The notes under the pieces are model-generated. The model had not been told where the DNA came from. It saw only the letters and a list, made by a program, of their open reading frames with translations, and did no database searches. A stretch of DNA of 64,000 nucleotides from Nocardioides marinus (GTDB taxonomy: Bacteria; Actinomycetota; Actinomycetes; Propionibacteriales; Nocardioidaceae). A program made the position numbers and the translations under genes. The stretch's first letter is position 1, and every line of letters begins with the position of its first letter. The stretch is taken from contig NZ_JACBZI010000001.1 of NCBI RefSeq assembly GCF_013408145.1, positions 2,804,001 through 2,868,000 on the forward strand. Direction: 5' to 3'. This document shows positions 15,671 to 23,650 of the stretch, in pieces.

Positions 15671-16756
15671 TCAGACGTTGAAGCGGAACTCCACCACGTC
15701 GCCGTCGGCCATGACGTAGTCCTTGCCCTCCATGCGGACCTTGCCGGCCTCCTTGGCCTTGGCCATCGAGCCCGCGGCGACGAGGTCGTCGAAGGAGACG
15801 ATCTCGGCCTTGATGAAGCCCTTCTCGAAGTCGGTGTGGATGACGCCGGCGGCCTGCGGGGCGGTGTCGCCCTTGCGGATCGTCCAGGCGCGCGATTCCT
15901 TGGGGCCGGCGGTGAGGTAGGTCTGCAGGCCGAGGGTGTCGAAGCCGACCCGGGCCAGGACCTCCAGGCCGGGCTCGGTGACGCCGGCCTCGGCGAGGAA
16001 CTCCGCGGCCTCCTCCTCGTCGAGCTCGACGAGCTCGGACTCGAACTTCGCGTCGAGGAAGATGGCCTCGGCCGGGGCCACGAGGTCGCGCATCTTGGCC
16101 TTGAGGTCCTCGTCGGCCAGCTCGTCGGAGTCGCAGTTGAAGACGTAGATGAAGGGCTTGGCCGTCAGCAGCGACAGCTCGCGCAGCAGCGCCCCGTCGA
16201 CCTTGCCGGCCGTGATCAGGTCGATCACCGGCGTACCGCCCTCGAGGGCCTCCTTGGCGACCTTGGTCGCCTCGAGGTTCGCGACGAGGTCCTTGACCTT
16301 GCGCGACTCCTTCTCCAGCCGCACGATCGCGCGCTCGACGGTCTCGAGGTCGGCGAGGATCAGCTCGGTCTGGATGGTGGAGATGTCGTTGCCGGGGTTG
16401 ACCTCGCCGTCGACGTGGGTGACGTCCTCGTCGCGGAAGACGCGGGTCACCTGGCAGATCGCTGCGGACTCGCGGATGTGGGAGAGGAACTTGTTGCCCA
16501 GGCCCTCGCCCTGGGAGGCGCCGCGCACGATGCCGGCGATGTCGACGAACTCGACGGTGGCCGGGAGGATCCGCTCGGAGCCGAAGATCTCGGCGAGCCG
16601 CGGCAGCCGCGAGTCCGGCACCCCGACGACGCCGACGTTGGGCTCGATGGTGGCGAACGGGTAGTTCGCCGCGAGCACGTCGTTCTTGGTCAGGGCGTTG
16701 AAGAGGGTGGACTTGCCGGCGTTGGGCAGTCCGACGATGCCGATGGTGAGAGCCAC
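15671..16756 (-). CDS. ychF: Redox-regulated ATPase/GTPase YchF (OLA1 family)
   Basis: A 361-residue OBG-family P-loop protein. Starting at GTG (16754-16756), VALTIGIVGLPNAGKSTLFN gives the G1 loop; NYPFATIEPNVGVV is the switch region typical of YchF, FVDIAGIVRGASQGEGLGN is G3, and the C-terminal 100 residues form the TGS domain ending MEGKDYVMADGDVVEFRFNV. YchF binds ribosomes and 26S proteasome-like partners and hydrolyses ATP better than GTP, acting as a stress-response modulator. TAGACT lies 8 nt upstream of the GTG (16765-16770 complement), supporting this leaderless start over an in-frame start 39 bp further upstream. Confidence 0.96.
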   Translation of the reverse strand: MALTIGIVGLPNAGKSTLFNALTKNDVLAANYPFATIEPNVGVVGVPDSRLPRLAEIFGSERILPATVEFVDIAGIVRGASQGEGLGNKFLSHIRESAAICQVTRVFRDEDVTHVDGEVNPGNDISTIQTELILADLETVERAIVRLEKESRKVKDLVANLEATKVAKEALEGGTPVIDLITAGKVDGALLRELSLLTAKPFIYVFNCDSDELADEDLKAKMRDLVAPAEAIFLDAKFESELVELDEEEAAEFLAEAGVTEPGLEVLARVGFDTLGLQTYLTAGPKESRAWTIRKGDTAPQAAGVIHTDFEKGFIKAEIVSFDDLVAAGSMAKAKEAGKVRMEGKDYVMADGDVVEFRFNV

Positions 16757-16809
16757 GGGCGGCGAGTCTAGGCCCGCGCCCGTGGCCCTCCCCAATCAGC
16801 AGCGGGCCG

Positions 16810-17646
16810 TCAGGAGCCGTAGAGCGCTGCTGCGCCCTGGCGGTCGGCCGTGGTCATGCTCAGGTCGGAGGAGGACCCGTTGCACTGCGGGTAGTGCATG
16901 ATCGACGCCGAGTCGTAGGCCGTCAGCGGCCGCCAGTTGTTGTCCTCGAAGCAGGTGCCCGACTCCGGGCGGGTGTGCTCGTGGCGGAAGCCCAGGGTGT
17001 GGCCCAGCTCGTGGGCCAGGATGTTCGACGGGCTCCACGACCCCGAGGTCCAGATCGAGTCGTCGACCAGCACGTTGCGCGAGCGCTTGGGCGTGCTGGG
17101 GAAGAACGCCCGGGCGATGTACTGCGTGGTGTTCACCGGCTCCACCGAGAACAGCACGCTGTTGTTGCGGGTCGTGCAGCTGGAGTCCTGGCTCGCCACG
17201 TGCACGAAGTCGATCGCCGACGAGGCGGCCTCCCACTGCCCGGCGCCGCTGGCCATCGCGCTGACCATCGCGGAGTAGTCGGAACCGAACTTCGTCGAGA
17301 CGCAGTAGGTGAGGTCCCCGACCTGGGAGGCGCTCCACTTGTCGTCCCTGCCGGAGACGGTGTTGACGATGAGGCCGTCCTCCATCGTCCGGCCGGTGTG
17401 CTTGTCGCCCACCATGTCGTCGAAGAACTGCCGCAGCTTGCCGTTGTCGGCCACCGGCTCGTCGCCGTTGACGACGTACTGCCCGTCGGTGTCGACGAAC
17501 GTCGAGTCGCGGAACTGCTGGTAGGTCGGCACGGACGAGGAGTCCTCGGTGGCGGCGGTGGCGGTGGTGGCGCCGAGCATCGAGCAGCCGAGCGAGACGG
17601 CGAGGGCGGCGGTGGCCGCCAGGGCGCCGGTGGTGCGGTGGGGCAT
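16810..17646 (-). CDS. Secreted zinc metalloprotease, M57-like
   Basis: A 278-residue exported protease. The N terminus MPHRTTGALAATAALAVSLG is a signal peptide with likely cleavage after ATTATAA; a Cys in SLGCSML could alternatively be a lipobox. The catalytic site is ILAHELGHTLGFRHEHTRPE, the metzincin-like HExxHxxGxxH with an extra HE. Downstream SIMHYPQCNG supplies the Met-turn (MHYP). Paired Cys residues (TYCVST, SSCTTR, TCFEDN, PQCNG) suggest disulfides. Residues about 40-110 probably form a prodomain. Predicted role: extracellular proteolysis. ATG 17644-17646 is preceded by GGGAGGAAG, a strong ribosome-binding site. Confidence 0.88.
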   Translation of the reverse strand: MPHRTTGALAATAALAVSLGCSMLGATTATAATEDSSSVPTYQQFRDSTFVDTDGQYVVNGDEPVADNGKLRQFFDDMVGDKHTGRTMEDGLIVNTVSGRDDKWSASQVGDLTYCVSTKFGSDYSAMVSAMASGAGQWEAASSAIDFVHVASQDSSCTTRNNSVLFSVEPVNTTQYIARAFFPSTPKRSRNVLVDDSIWTSGSWSPSNILAHELGHTLGFRHEHTRPESGTCFEDNNWRPLTAYDSASIMHYPQCNGSSSDLSMTTADRQGAAALYGS

Positions 17647-17767
17647 GGGGTGCTTCCTCCCGAGTGGTGGATGGGTGCGAGCGAGTGAACCCGCGATCCC
17701 CCCGGGCCGACCAGAGGTGGGCAGGGTCAGGTTCTTGCACTGCGAGAAGATGAGCCAGGATGGCGCG

Positions 17768-18547
17768 GTGCGCATCGCCACCTGGAACGTCAACTCCCTC
17801 CGCACCCGCATCGACCGCGTCGAGGCCTTCCTCGACCGGCACGACGTCGACGTGCTGGCCGTGCAGGAGACCAAGGCCCGCGAGGAGCAGCTGCCGCTGA
17901 TGGGGCTGCAGTCGCGCGGGTACGACGTCGCCGCCGTCGGCTACAACCAGTGGAACGGCGTCGCGCTGATCAGCCGCGTCGGCCTCGAGGACGTCACCGT
18001 CGGCTTCCCGGAGATGCCCGGCTTCGGCGACCCGGTCGCTGCGGAGGCACGTGCCCTCGGCGCGACCTGCGGCGGCGTACGCATCTGGAGCCTCTACGTC
18101 CCCAACGGCCGCAAGCCCGACGACCCCCACTACGGCTACAAGCTCGACTGGCTCGCCCGGTTGCGTACGGCGTCGGCCGGCTGGCTCGACACCCCGACCG
18201 CCCTGGTGGGCGACTGGAACATCTGCCCCACCGACGACGACGTCTTCGACGTCACGCAGTTCCGCACCAGCACCCACGTCACCCCGCCCGAGCGTGCCGC
18301 GTTCCAGGGCTTCCTCGACGACGGCTGGTCCGAGGTCACCCGCGAGCACGCCCCCGGCTACACCTACTGGGACTACTACCGTCAGCGCTTCGAGCGCGAC
18401 CGCGGTCTGAAGATCGACTTCGTCCTCGGCTCCCCCGCCCTGGCGCAGCGCGTCACCGGCGCCTTCATCGACCGCGACGAGCGCGACCCCGCCCAGGGCG
18501 CAGGCGCCCCGTCGGACCACGCCCCGGTCGTGGTCGACCTGGTCTGA
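17768..18547 (+). CDS. xth: Exodeoxyribonuclease III (AP endonuclease)
   Basis: A 259-residue EEP-family nuclease: RIATWNVNSLRTR at the start (metal-binding Asn), VLAVQETKAREEQLP (Glu ligand), VALVGDWNICPTDDDV (Asp and Asn of the active site), KIDFVLGSPAL and the C-terminal PSDHAPVVVDL (Asp-His pair). It cleaves DNA 5' to abasic sites and degrades 3' blocked ends in base excision repair. I chose GTG 17768, the usual family N terminus, with CAGGAT 6 nt upstream; an in-frame ATG at 17750 would add six residues (MSQDGA). It diverges from the metalloprotease gene. Confidence 0.94.
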   Translation: MRIATWNVNSLRTRIDRVEAFLDRHDVDVLAVQETKAREEQLPLMGLQSRGYDVAAVGYNQWNGVALISRVGLEDVTVGFPEMPGFGDPVAAEARALGATCGGVRIWSLYVPNGRKPDDPHYGYKLDWLARLRTASAGWLDTPTALVGDWNICPTDDDVFDVTQFRTSTHVTPPERAAFQGFLDDGWSEVTREHAPGYTYWDYYRQRFERDRGLKIDFVLGSPALAQRVTGAFIDRDERDPAQGAGAPSDHAPVVVDLV

Positions 18548-18575
18548 GCGCACGGGCCCTGCGAGGCGGCGTCGG

Positions 18576-18581
18576 TATACT
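18576..18581 (+). promoter_or_regulatory. Leaderless -10 element (TATACT) of the MazEF-type module
   Basis: TATACT ends 6 nt before the ATG at 18588. This is the closest match to the consensus -10 in the window and implies that the transcript begins at the start codon itself. Confidence 0.7.
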
Positions 18582-18587
18582 CCGGGT

Positions 18588-18818
18588 ATGACCGCCACGA
18601 CGATCAAGGTCTCACGCGAGACTCGCGACCGCCTCAAGGCGCAGGCGGCGCGCAACAACCGCACCCTCGGCGAGCACCTGACCCGGCTCGCCGACGCTGG
18701 CGACCGTGAGCTCCGGTTCCAGGCGGTGCGCGAGGCGATGGCGCGCACCTCCGACGCAGACATGCGCAGCTACGAGGATGAGACCCGCGAGTGGCTGGAC
18801 GCCGACCTCGGTGCCTGA
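18588..18818 (+). CDS. Antitoxin, ribbon-helix-helix (MazE/VapB-like)
   Basis: A 76-residue protein. MTATTIKVSRETRDRLKAQA is a ribbon-helix-helix N terminus (short beta strand then R-x-x-L helix), followed by NNRTLGEHLTRLADAG and an acidic C-terminal tail ending DETREWLDADLGA, the toxin-binding part. It overlaps or abuts the MazF-like toxin gene and should autorepress the operon. ATG 18588 is fixed by the TATACT box 6 nt upstream. Confidence 0.86.
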   Translation: MTATTIKVSRETRDRLKAQAARNNRTLGEHLTRLADAGDRELRFQAVREAMARTSDADMRSYEDETREWLDADLGA

Positions 18819-18819
18819 C

Positions 18820-19146
18820 ATGAGGCCCGGCTCCGTCGTCTGGGCGTGGCTGGATCCATCGGTGGGGCGTGAGCAGGCGGGGCGACGACCGGTCGTGGTC
18901 GTCTCGTCCGCAGGCCACCTCGACACCGTCGACACCCTCGTCATCGTGGTCCCCGTGTCGCGCACTGATCGCGGCTGGCCCCACCACGTCCCCCTCAGCG
19001 GGGACGGCCTCCCTGCCGGCGTCGCGATGACCGAGCAGCCGCGCACGATCAGCCGGTCCCGTCTCGACTCCCCGATCGGTGTCGTGGAGGATCAGTGCCT
19101 CGCCTCGATCCGCCGATGGCTGGTGGACTGGCTCGACCTCGCCTGA
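18820..19146 (+). CDS. MazF/PemK-family endoribonuclease toxin
   Basis: A 108-residue toxin. MRPGSVVWAWLDPSVGREQAG matches the MazF start (R-G-x-V/I-W), RRPVVVVSSAG is the conserved RPVxVVS strand, then VIVVPVSRTDRGWPHHVPL and GVAMTEQPRTISRSRL follow the MazF core (the Thr/Ser after VxPxS and the later EQxRxxxxxRL). It would cut single-stranded RNA at short motifs. ATG 18820 lies 1 bp after the antitoxin stop; a GTG at 18811 overlapping the antitoxin end by 8 bp is an alternative. Operon order antitoxin-toxin is canonical. Confidence 0.88.
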   Translation: MRPGSVVWAWLDPSVGREQAGRRPVVVVSSAGHLDTVDTLVIVVPVSRTDRGWPHHVPLSGDGLPAGVAMTEQPRTISRSRLDSPIGVVEDQCLASIRRWLVDWLDLA

Positions 19147-19194
19147 CCCGCGCGTCGGGAGTCGACTGTCGGTGCTGGCCGTCACCCTGGTCGC

Positions 19195-20295
19195 ATGAGC
19201 CTCTCCACCACCCTCGCGCTGCTGCTGGTGCTGCTCGTGGGCATCGGCCTCGGTCTCGCGCTCGGCCTGGCCCTCGGGGTGCTGCGACGCCCCCTTCACG
19301 GTGGGTCCCTCGGCACCGGTGCCGGCGGGGAGGCGCGCGACACCGAGGTGCTCGAGGGGCTCGACCGGCTCCACGACACCCTGCGCGACCTCGAGCACGC
19401 CCGGGTCTCCTGGCAGGGCCAGCTGCACCAGCAGGTCGACGACGTACGCCGCTCGGCCGACGGCCTGCGCCGCGAGACCCAGCAGCTGACGACCGCGCTG
19501 CGCCGCCCGCAGGTGCGCGGCCGCTGGGGCGAGCTGCACCTGCGCCGCACCGTCGAGCTGGCCGGACTGGTGGACCGGTGCGACTTCTCCGAGCAGGTGC
19601 GCCTCGACGACGGCGCCCAGCGCCCCGACCTCGTGGTGCACCTGGCCGGGGGCCGCGACGTCGTGGTCGACGCCAAGGTGCCGCTCGACGCGTTCCTCGA
19701 CGCGGCCGCGGCCACCGACGACGCCGAGCGCGACCACCACCTCACCCGGCACGCCCGCCAGGTGCGCACCCACGTCGACCAGCTCGGCTCGAAGGCCTAC
19801 TGGAAGGCACTGGAGGGAGCACCGGAGTTCGTCGTGCTCTTCGTGCCGGCCGAGTCGTTCCTCTCCGCGGCGCTCGAGGCCGACCCGTCCCTGCTCGAGC
19901 ACGCCGCCACCCGCCAGGTCGTGCTCGCCTCCCCCACCACGCTCATCGCACTGCTGCGCACCGTGGCGCAGGGGTGGCAGCACGAGGCGCTGGCCGAGCA
20001 GGCCCGCGCGATCCACCGGCTCGGGGTCGACCTCCACCAGCGGCTGCAGGTGCTCGACCGGCACCTCGACAACGTCGGCCGCTCGCTCAACGCCGCCGTC
20101 GGCCACTACAACCAGGCGATGGGCTCCCTGGAGTCACGGGTGCTGGTCTCGGCGCGCCGCTTCACCGAGCTCTCGGTCACCGACGAGGACCTGCCGGCCC
20201 CGCGGACCGTCGAGCTGCGGGCCGTCGAACGGTCCTTCGAGCGATCCCTCGAGCGCGAGGAGCAGCCGGTCGAGCGGGACCGGTCGACGGGCTGA
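19195..20295 (+). CDS. rmuC: RmuC-family DNA recombination protein
   Basis: A 366-residue RmuC protein: an N-terminal membrane anchor (LALLLVLLVGIGLGLALGLALG), a coiled-coil region (residues about 45-105, with LEHARVSWQGQLHQQVDDV), then the nuclease-like domain with GRWGELHLRRTVELAGLVDRC, DLVVHLAGGRDVVVDAKVPL (the PD-(D/E)xK-type VDAKVPL) and SPTTLIALLRTVAQGW. RmuC limits inverted-repeat-induced rearrangements in E. coli. The start ATG has CACCCT 6 nt upstream. It appears monocistronic and is convergent with the next gene. Confidence 0.92.
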   Translation: MSLSTTLALLLVLLVGIGLGLALGLALGVLRRPLHGGSLGTGAGGEARDTEVLEGLDRLHDTLRDLEHARVSWQGQLHQQVDDVRRSADGLRRETQQLTTALRRPQVRGRWGELHLRRTVELAGLVDRCDFSEQVRLDDGAQRPDLVVHLAGGRDVVVDAKVPLDAFLDAAAATDDAERDHHLTRHARQVRTHVDQLGSKAYWKALEGAPEFVVLFVPAESFLSAALEADPSLLEHAATRQVVLASPTTLIALLRTVAQGWQHEALAEQARAIHRLGVDLHQRLQVLDRHLDNVGRSLNAAVGHYNQAMGSLESRVLVSARRFTELSVTDEDLPAPRTVELRAVERSFERSLEREEQPVERDRSTG

Positions 20296-20430
20296 GGGCT
20301 GGAGTGGGGGCACCGTCGGCGCGAACCTCACCGGGTCTCGACCCGCGGGTCACGGCTTCGCGGGCTCAGCCGTGCCGCTTGCTCGACCTTCGTTCGCGAC
20401 GCCGCCCGCTCGTCCCTCGCGGGCAGCTGC

Positions 20431-21054
20431 TCACTCGAAGCGAGAAGAGTCCCCGGCTCCGTGCCGCAGCACCTCGGGAGCCCCGTCGGACCAGTCGACG
20501 ACCGTCGTCGGCTCGGCGGGGGTCTCCCCGGCCTCGATGACGATGTCGACCTGGTGCTCGAGGTCCTCCTTGATCTCCCAGCCCATCGTGCGCGGCTCGG
20601 TCTCCCCCGGCAGGATCAGCGAGCTCGACAGCAGCGGCTCACCGAGCTCGGCGAGGATCGCTGAGACGACGCGGTGGTCGGGAATGCGCACGCCGACGGT
20701 CTTCTTCTTCGGGTGCAGCAGCCGCCGCGGCACCTCGGGGGTGCCGGGGAGGATGAACGTGTAGGGCCCCGGGGTGCACGAGCGGATCGTGCGGAACGCC
20801 GCGTTGTCGACGTGCACCAGCTGGCCGAGCTGGCCGAAGTCGGCGCAGACCAGGGTGAAGTGGTGCCGGTCGTCGAGGCCGCGGATCTTCAGGATCCGGT
20901 CGCGGCCGTCGCGGTTGCCGACCCGGCAGCCCAGCGCGTAGCCCGAGTCGGTCGGGTAGGCGATCAGGGCGTCGTCGTCGCGCAGCGCGGCCACGATCTG
21001 GCCGACCAGCCGCGGTTGCGGGTCGACGGGGTGGAGGTCGAGGTAGCGGGCCAT
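20431..21054 (-). CDS. Sua5/YciO/YrdC family, L-threonylcarbamoyladenylate synthase-like
   Basis: A 207-residue YrdC-fold protein. DDALIAYPTDSGYALGCRVGNRDGRDRILKIRGLDDR matches the nucleotide-binding start, with HHFTLVCADFGQL after it, then PGPYTFILPGT and VGVRIPDHRVVSAIL. The KxR of the active site is read as KIRGLDDRHH instead of the classical KxR-x-x-x-KP, which places the protein nearer YciO than the essential Sua5/TsaC. YciO proteins are thought to act on threonylcarbamoyl-AMP weakly; the essential tRNA t6A enzyme is probably encoded elsewhere. It is downstream of ispH on the same strand. Confidence 0.87.
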   Translation of the reverse strand: MARYLDLHPVDPQPRLVGQIVAALRDDDALIAYPTDSGYALGCRVGNRDGRDRILKIRGLDDRHHFTLVCADFGQLGQLVHVDNAAFRTIRSCTPGPYTFILPGTPEVPRRLLHPKKKTVGVRIPDHRVVSAILAELGEPLLSSSLILPGETEPRTMGWEIKEDLEHQVDIVIEAGETPAEPTTVVDWSDGAPEVLRHGAGDSSRFE

Positions 21055-21081
21055 GACGGGTCCTGTGCGCCAGCCGCGCCG

Positions 21082-22092
21082 TCAGCCCTGGGCGGCTGCG
21101 GCGGCGGCCTTGAGGTCGCGGCGCAGCTCCTTGGGCAGGGCGAAGATCAGCGACTCCTCGGCGCTCTGCACGGCCTTGGCGTCGGGGTAGCCGCGCTCGG
21201 CGAGGAACTCCAGCACCCCCTGCACCAGCGCCTCGGGCACGCTCGCGCCCGAGGTCACCGAGACGGTGCGGACCCCGTCGAGCCAGGCCTCGTCGATCTC
21301 CGAGGCATCGTCGACGCGGTACGACGACTTGGCGCCCGCCTCGAGGGCGACCTCGACCAGGCGCACGGAGTTGGAGGAGTTGCCGGAGCCGACGACGATC
21401 ACCAGGTCGGCGTCCTGGGCGATCTCCTTGACCGCGAGCTGGCGGTTCTGGGTGGCGTAGCAGATGTCGTCGCTGGGCGGGTCGAGCAGCAGCGGGAACC
21501 GCTCGCGGATGGCCGCGACGGTCTCCAGCGTCTCGTCGACCGACAGCGTGGTCTGGGAGAGCCAGGCGACCTTCGCGGGGTCGCGGACCTCGATCTTGTC
21601 GACGTCCCACGGGCCCTCGACGAGCTGGATGTGCTCGGGGGCCTCGCCCGCGGTGCCCTCGACCTCCTCGTGCCCGGCGTGGCCGATGAGCAGGATGTCG
21701 TAGTCGTCGTTGGCGAACCGCTTGGCCTCGTGGTGGACCTTGGTCACCAGCGGGCAGGTCGCGTCGATGGTCTTCAGCTCGCGCTCCGCGGCCTGGGCGT
21801 GCACGGCCGGGCTCACGCCGTGGGCGGAGAAGACGACGGTCTCACCGGCCGGCACCTCGTCGAGCTCCTCGACGAAGATGGCGCCACGCGCCTCCAGGTC
21901 GGCCACGACGTGCTTGTTGTGCACGATCTGCTTGCGGACGTAGACAGGGGCGCCGTAGAGGTCCAACGCCTGCTCCACGGTCACGACGGCGCGGTCGACG
22001 CCGGCGCAGTAGCCGCGCGGCGCGGCCAGCAGCACCGCCTTGTCGGCCTCGTCGGGGGTCAGCACCGGGGGCATGCCCATGTCGGTCGTCAT
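21082..22092 (-). CDS. ispH: 4-hydroxy-3-methylbut-2-enyl diphosphate reductase
   Basis: A 336-residue IspH, the last enzyme of the MEP isoprenoid pathway, reducing HMBPP to IPP and DMAPP with a [4Fe-4S] cluster. The three cluster Cys are in [12 protein letters not shown] (Cys29), [11 protein letters not shown] and [11 protein letters not shown]. Substrate-binding residues are seen in [28 protein letters not shown] and [15 protein letters not shown] 22090-22092 is supported by TACGAT 7 nt upstream (22100-22105 complement); an in-frame ATG 9 bp earlier overlaps that box. It diverges from xseA across only 45 bp. Together with the Z-prenyl transferase at 47 kb it serves polyprenyl and quinone synthesis. 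Confidence 0.97.
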   Translation of the reverse strand: MTTDMGMPPVLTPDEADKAVLLAAPRGYCAGVDRAVVTVEQALDLYGAPVYVRKQIVHNKHVVADLEARGAIFVEELDEVPAGETVVFSAHGVSPAVHAQAAERELKTIDATCPLVTKVHHEAKRFANDDYDILLIGHAGHEEVEGTAGEAPEHIQLVEGPWDVDKIEVRDPAKVAWLSQTTLSVDETLETVAAIRERFPLLLDPPSDDICYATQNRQLAVKEIAQDADLVIVVGSGNSSNSVRLVEVALEAGAKSSYRVDDASEIDEAWLDGVRTVSVTSGASVPEALVQGVLEFLAERGYPDAKAVQSAEESLIFALPKELRRDLKAAAAAAQG

Positions 22093-22137
22093 GCCTGCCA
22101 TCGTACGGGCGTCGGCGCACTCCTCTAACCTCGCCGC
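22093..22137. promoter_or_regulatory. Divergent leaderless promoters of ispH and xseA
   Basis: In 45 bp, TACGAT on the minus strand (complement of 22100-22105) sits 7 nt before the ispH ATG, and TAACCT on the plus strand (22126-22131) sits 6 nt before the xseA ATG. The -35 region of each promoter must overlap the -10 region and start of the other, so the two cannot easily be occupied at once. Confidence 0.65.
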
Positions 22138-23412
22138 ATGGCCCTGGAGACCTCCCCCACCGCGCCGGTCGCGGTGCGCACGGTCGCCAACGCCATCGGC
22201 GGGTGGATCGACCGCCTGGGAGCGGTGTGGGTCGAGGGCCAGGTGGCCCAGCTCAACCGGCGTCCCGGCATGGCCACGGTCTTCCTCACCCTGCGCGACA
22301 CCGTGGCCGACATCTCGGTCACCGTGACCGCCGCCCGCACCTACGTCGACTCCCTGCCCACCCCGCTCGTGGAGGGCGCGAGCATCGTCGTGCACGCCAA
22401 GCCCTCCTACTACGCCAACCGCGGCACGCTCTCGCTGCAGGCCCGCGAGATCCGGATGGTCGGGCTCGGCGAGCTGCTCGCCCGGCTCGAGCAGCGTCGG
22501 CAGCTGCTGGCCGCGGAGGGGCTCTTCGCCGCCGACCGCAAGCGCGACCTGCCCTTCCTGCCGCAGCGCGTCGGCCTGGTGACCTCCCCCGGCAGTGCCG
22601 CCGAGCGCGACGTCCTGGAGAACGCGCGCCGCCGCTGGCCGGCCGTCGAGTTCGAGGTCGTCGGGTCCTCGATGCAGGGCCCGCGCTGCGCCGGCGAGGT
22701 CATCGAGGCGCTCGAGCGGCTCGACCGTCGCCCCGACGTCGACGTCGTGGTGGTCGCACGCGGAGGCGGGTCGGTCGAGGACCTGCTGCCCTTCTCCGAC
22801 GAGGGCCTGGTCCGCGTCGTGTTCGCGATGACCACCCCGGTCGTCTCCGCGATCGGCCACGAGCAGGACGCCCCGCTCCTCGACCTGGTCGCCGACGTGC
22901 GTGCCTCGACCCCCACCGACGCCGCCAAGCTGGTCGTCCCCGACGTCGCCGAGGAGCTGCGCGGGGTCGAGTGGGCGCAGGAGCGGCTGCGGACGCTGGT
23001 GCGCTCCCACCTCGACCGCGAGCAGCACCTGCTCGACGGCCTCCGGTCGCGCCCCGCCCTCGCCGACCCGCGCAGCCTCGTGGCCCAGCGCGTGGACGAG
23101 CTGCGGCTGCTGCGCGAGCGCGTCCGGCGTACCTTCGGCCACCGCCTCGACCGGGCCGCCGACGACGTCGCCCACCAGCGTGCCCGGGCCCGCGCCCTGT
23201 CGCCGCTGGAGACGCTGCGCCGTGGGTACGCCGTCCTCCAGGACGACCAGGGGCACGTGCTCACCTCCGTGGCCGGCGTCGCGGCCGGCGCCGCGCTGAG
23301 CGTCCGGGTCGCCGACGGCCGGGTGCGCGCCACCGCAGACGGCACCGAGCCCGACCCACTTCCCACCGACCCGCAGACAGACCCGCAGAGCACCGAGGAG
23401 ACCGATGACTGA
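22138..23412 (+). CDS. xseA: Exodeoxyribonuclease VII large subunit
   Basis: A 424-residue XseA. The N-terminal OB-fold domain ([21 protein letters not shown], then [16 protein letters not shown]) binds single-stranded DNA; the catalytic domain contains [37 protein letters not shown] and [25 protein letters not shown], the most conserved family block. A coiled-coil C-terminal region follows ([19 protein letters not shown]). With XseB it digests single-stranded DNA in both directions in mismatch repair. The start is set by the TAACCT box. It overlaps xseB by 8 bp. Confidence 0.97.
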   Translation: MALETSPTAPVAVRTVANAIGGWIDRLGAVWVEGQVAQLNRRPGMATVFLTLRDTVADISVTVTAARTYVDSLPTPLVEGASIVVHAKPSYYANRGTLSLQAREIRMVGLGELLARLEQRRQLLAAEGLFAADRKRDLPFLPQRVGLVTSPGSAAERDVLENARRRWPAVEFEVVGSSMQGPRCAGEVIEALERLDRRPDVDVVVVARGGGSVEDLLPFSDEGLVRVVFAMTTPVVSAIGHEQDAPLLDLVADVRASTPTDAAKLVVPDVAEELRGVEWAQERLRTLVRSHLDREQHLLDGLRSRPALADPRSLVAQRVDELRLLRERVRRTFGHRLDRAADDVAHQRARARALSPLETLRRGYAVLQDDQGHVLTSVAGVAAGAALSVRVADGRVRATADGTEPDPLPTDPQTDPQSTEETDD

Positions 23413-23626
23413 GCAGACCGGGAGCACCGGGCAGGAGTCCACCTCCTACGAGGAGGCCCGCGAGGAGCTCGTCGACGTCGTCCGTCGCCTCGAGGCCGGC
23501 GGCACCACGCTCGAGGAGTCGCTGGCCCTGTGGGAGCGCGGCGAGCAGCTCGCCCGGGTCTGCCAGCGCTGGCTCGACGGCGCCCGGGAGCGCCTCGACA
23601 AGGTGCTCGAGGCCGACGCCGACTGA
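23405..23626 (+). CDS. xseB: Exodeoxyribonuclease VII small subunit
   Basis: A 73-residue Xse[45 protein letters not shown] is the standard helical hairpin (E-x-L-x-x-I/V-V-x-x-L-E-x-G and L-x-x-S-L-x-L-(W/Y)-E-x-G). It forms the helical arms of the nuclease. Its start lies within the end of xseA (8-bp overlap), giving coupled translation and the excess of small subunits the complex needs. Confidence 0.95.
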   Translation: MTEQTGSTGQESTSYEEAREELVDVVRRLEAGGTTLEESLALWERGEQLARVCQRWLDGARERLDKVLEADAD

Positions 23627-23650
23627 CCGGACCGACCGACGGTCCCGGTC
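23625..23650. terminator. Bidirectional hairpin between xseB and the MFS gene
   Basis: GACCGGACCG (23625-23634) pairs with CGGTCCCGGTC (23640-23650) with one bulged base and a 5-nt loop. It overlaps the xseB stop and reaches the MFS stop codon, fitting a shared terminator for the convergent genes. Confidence 0.65.
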
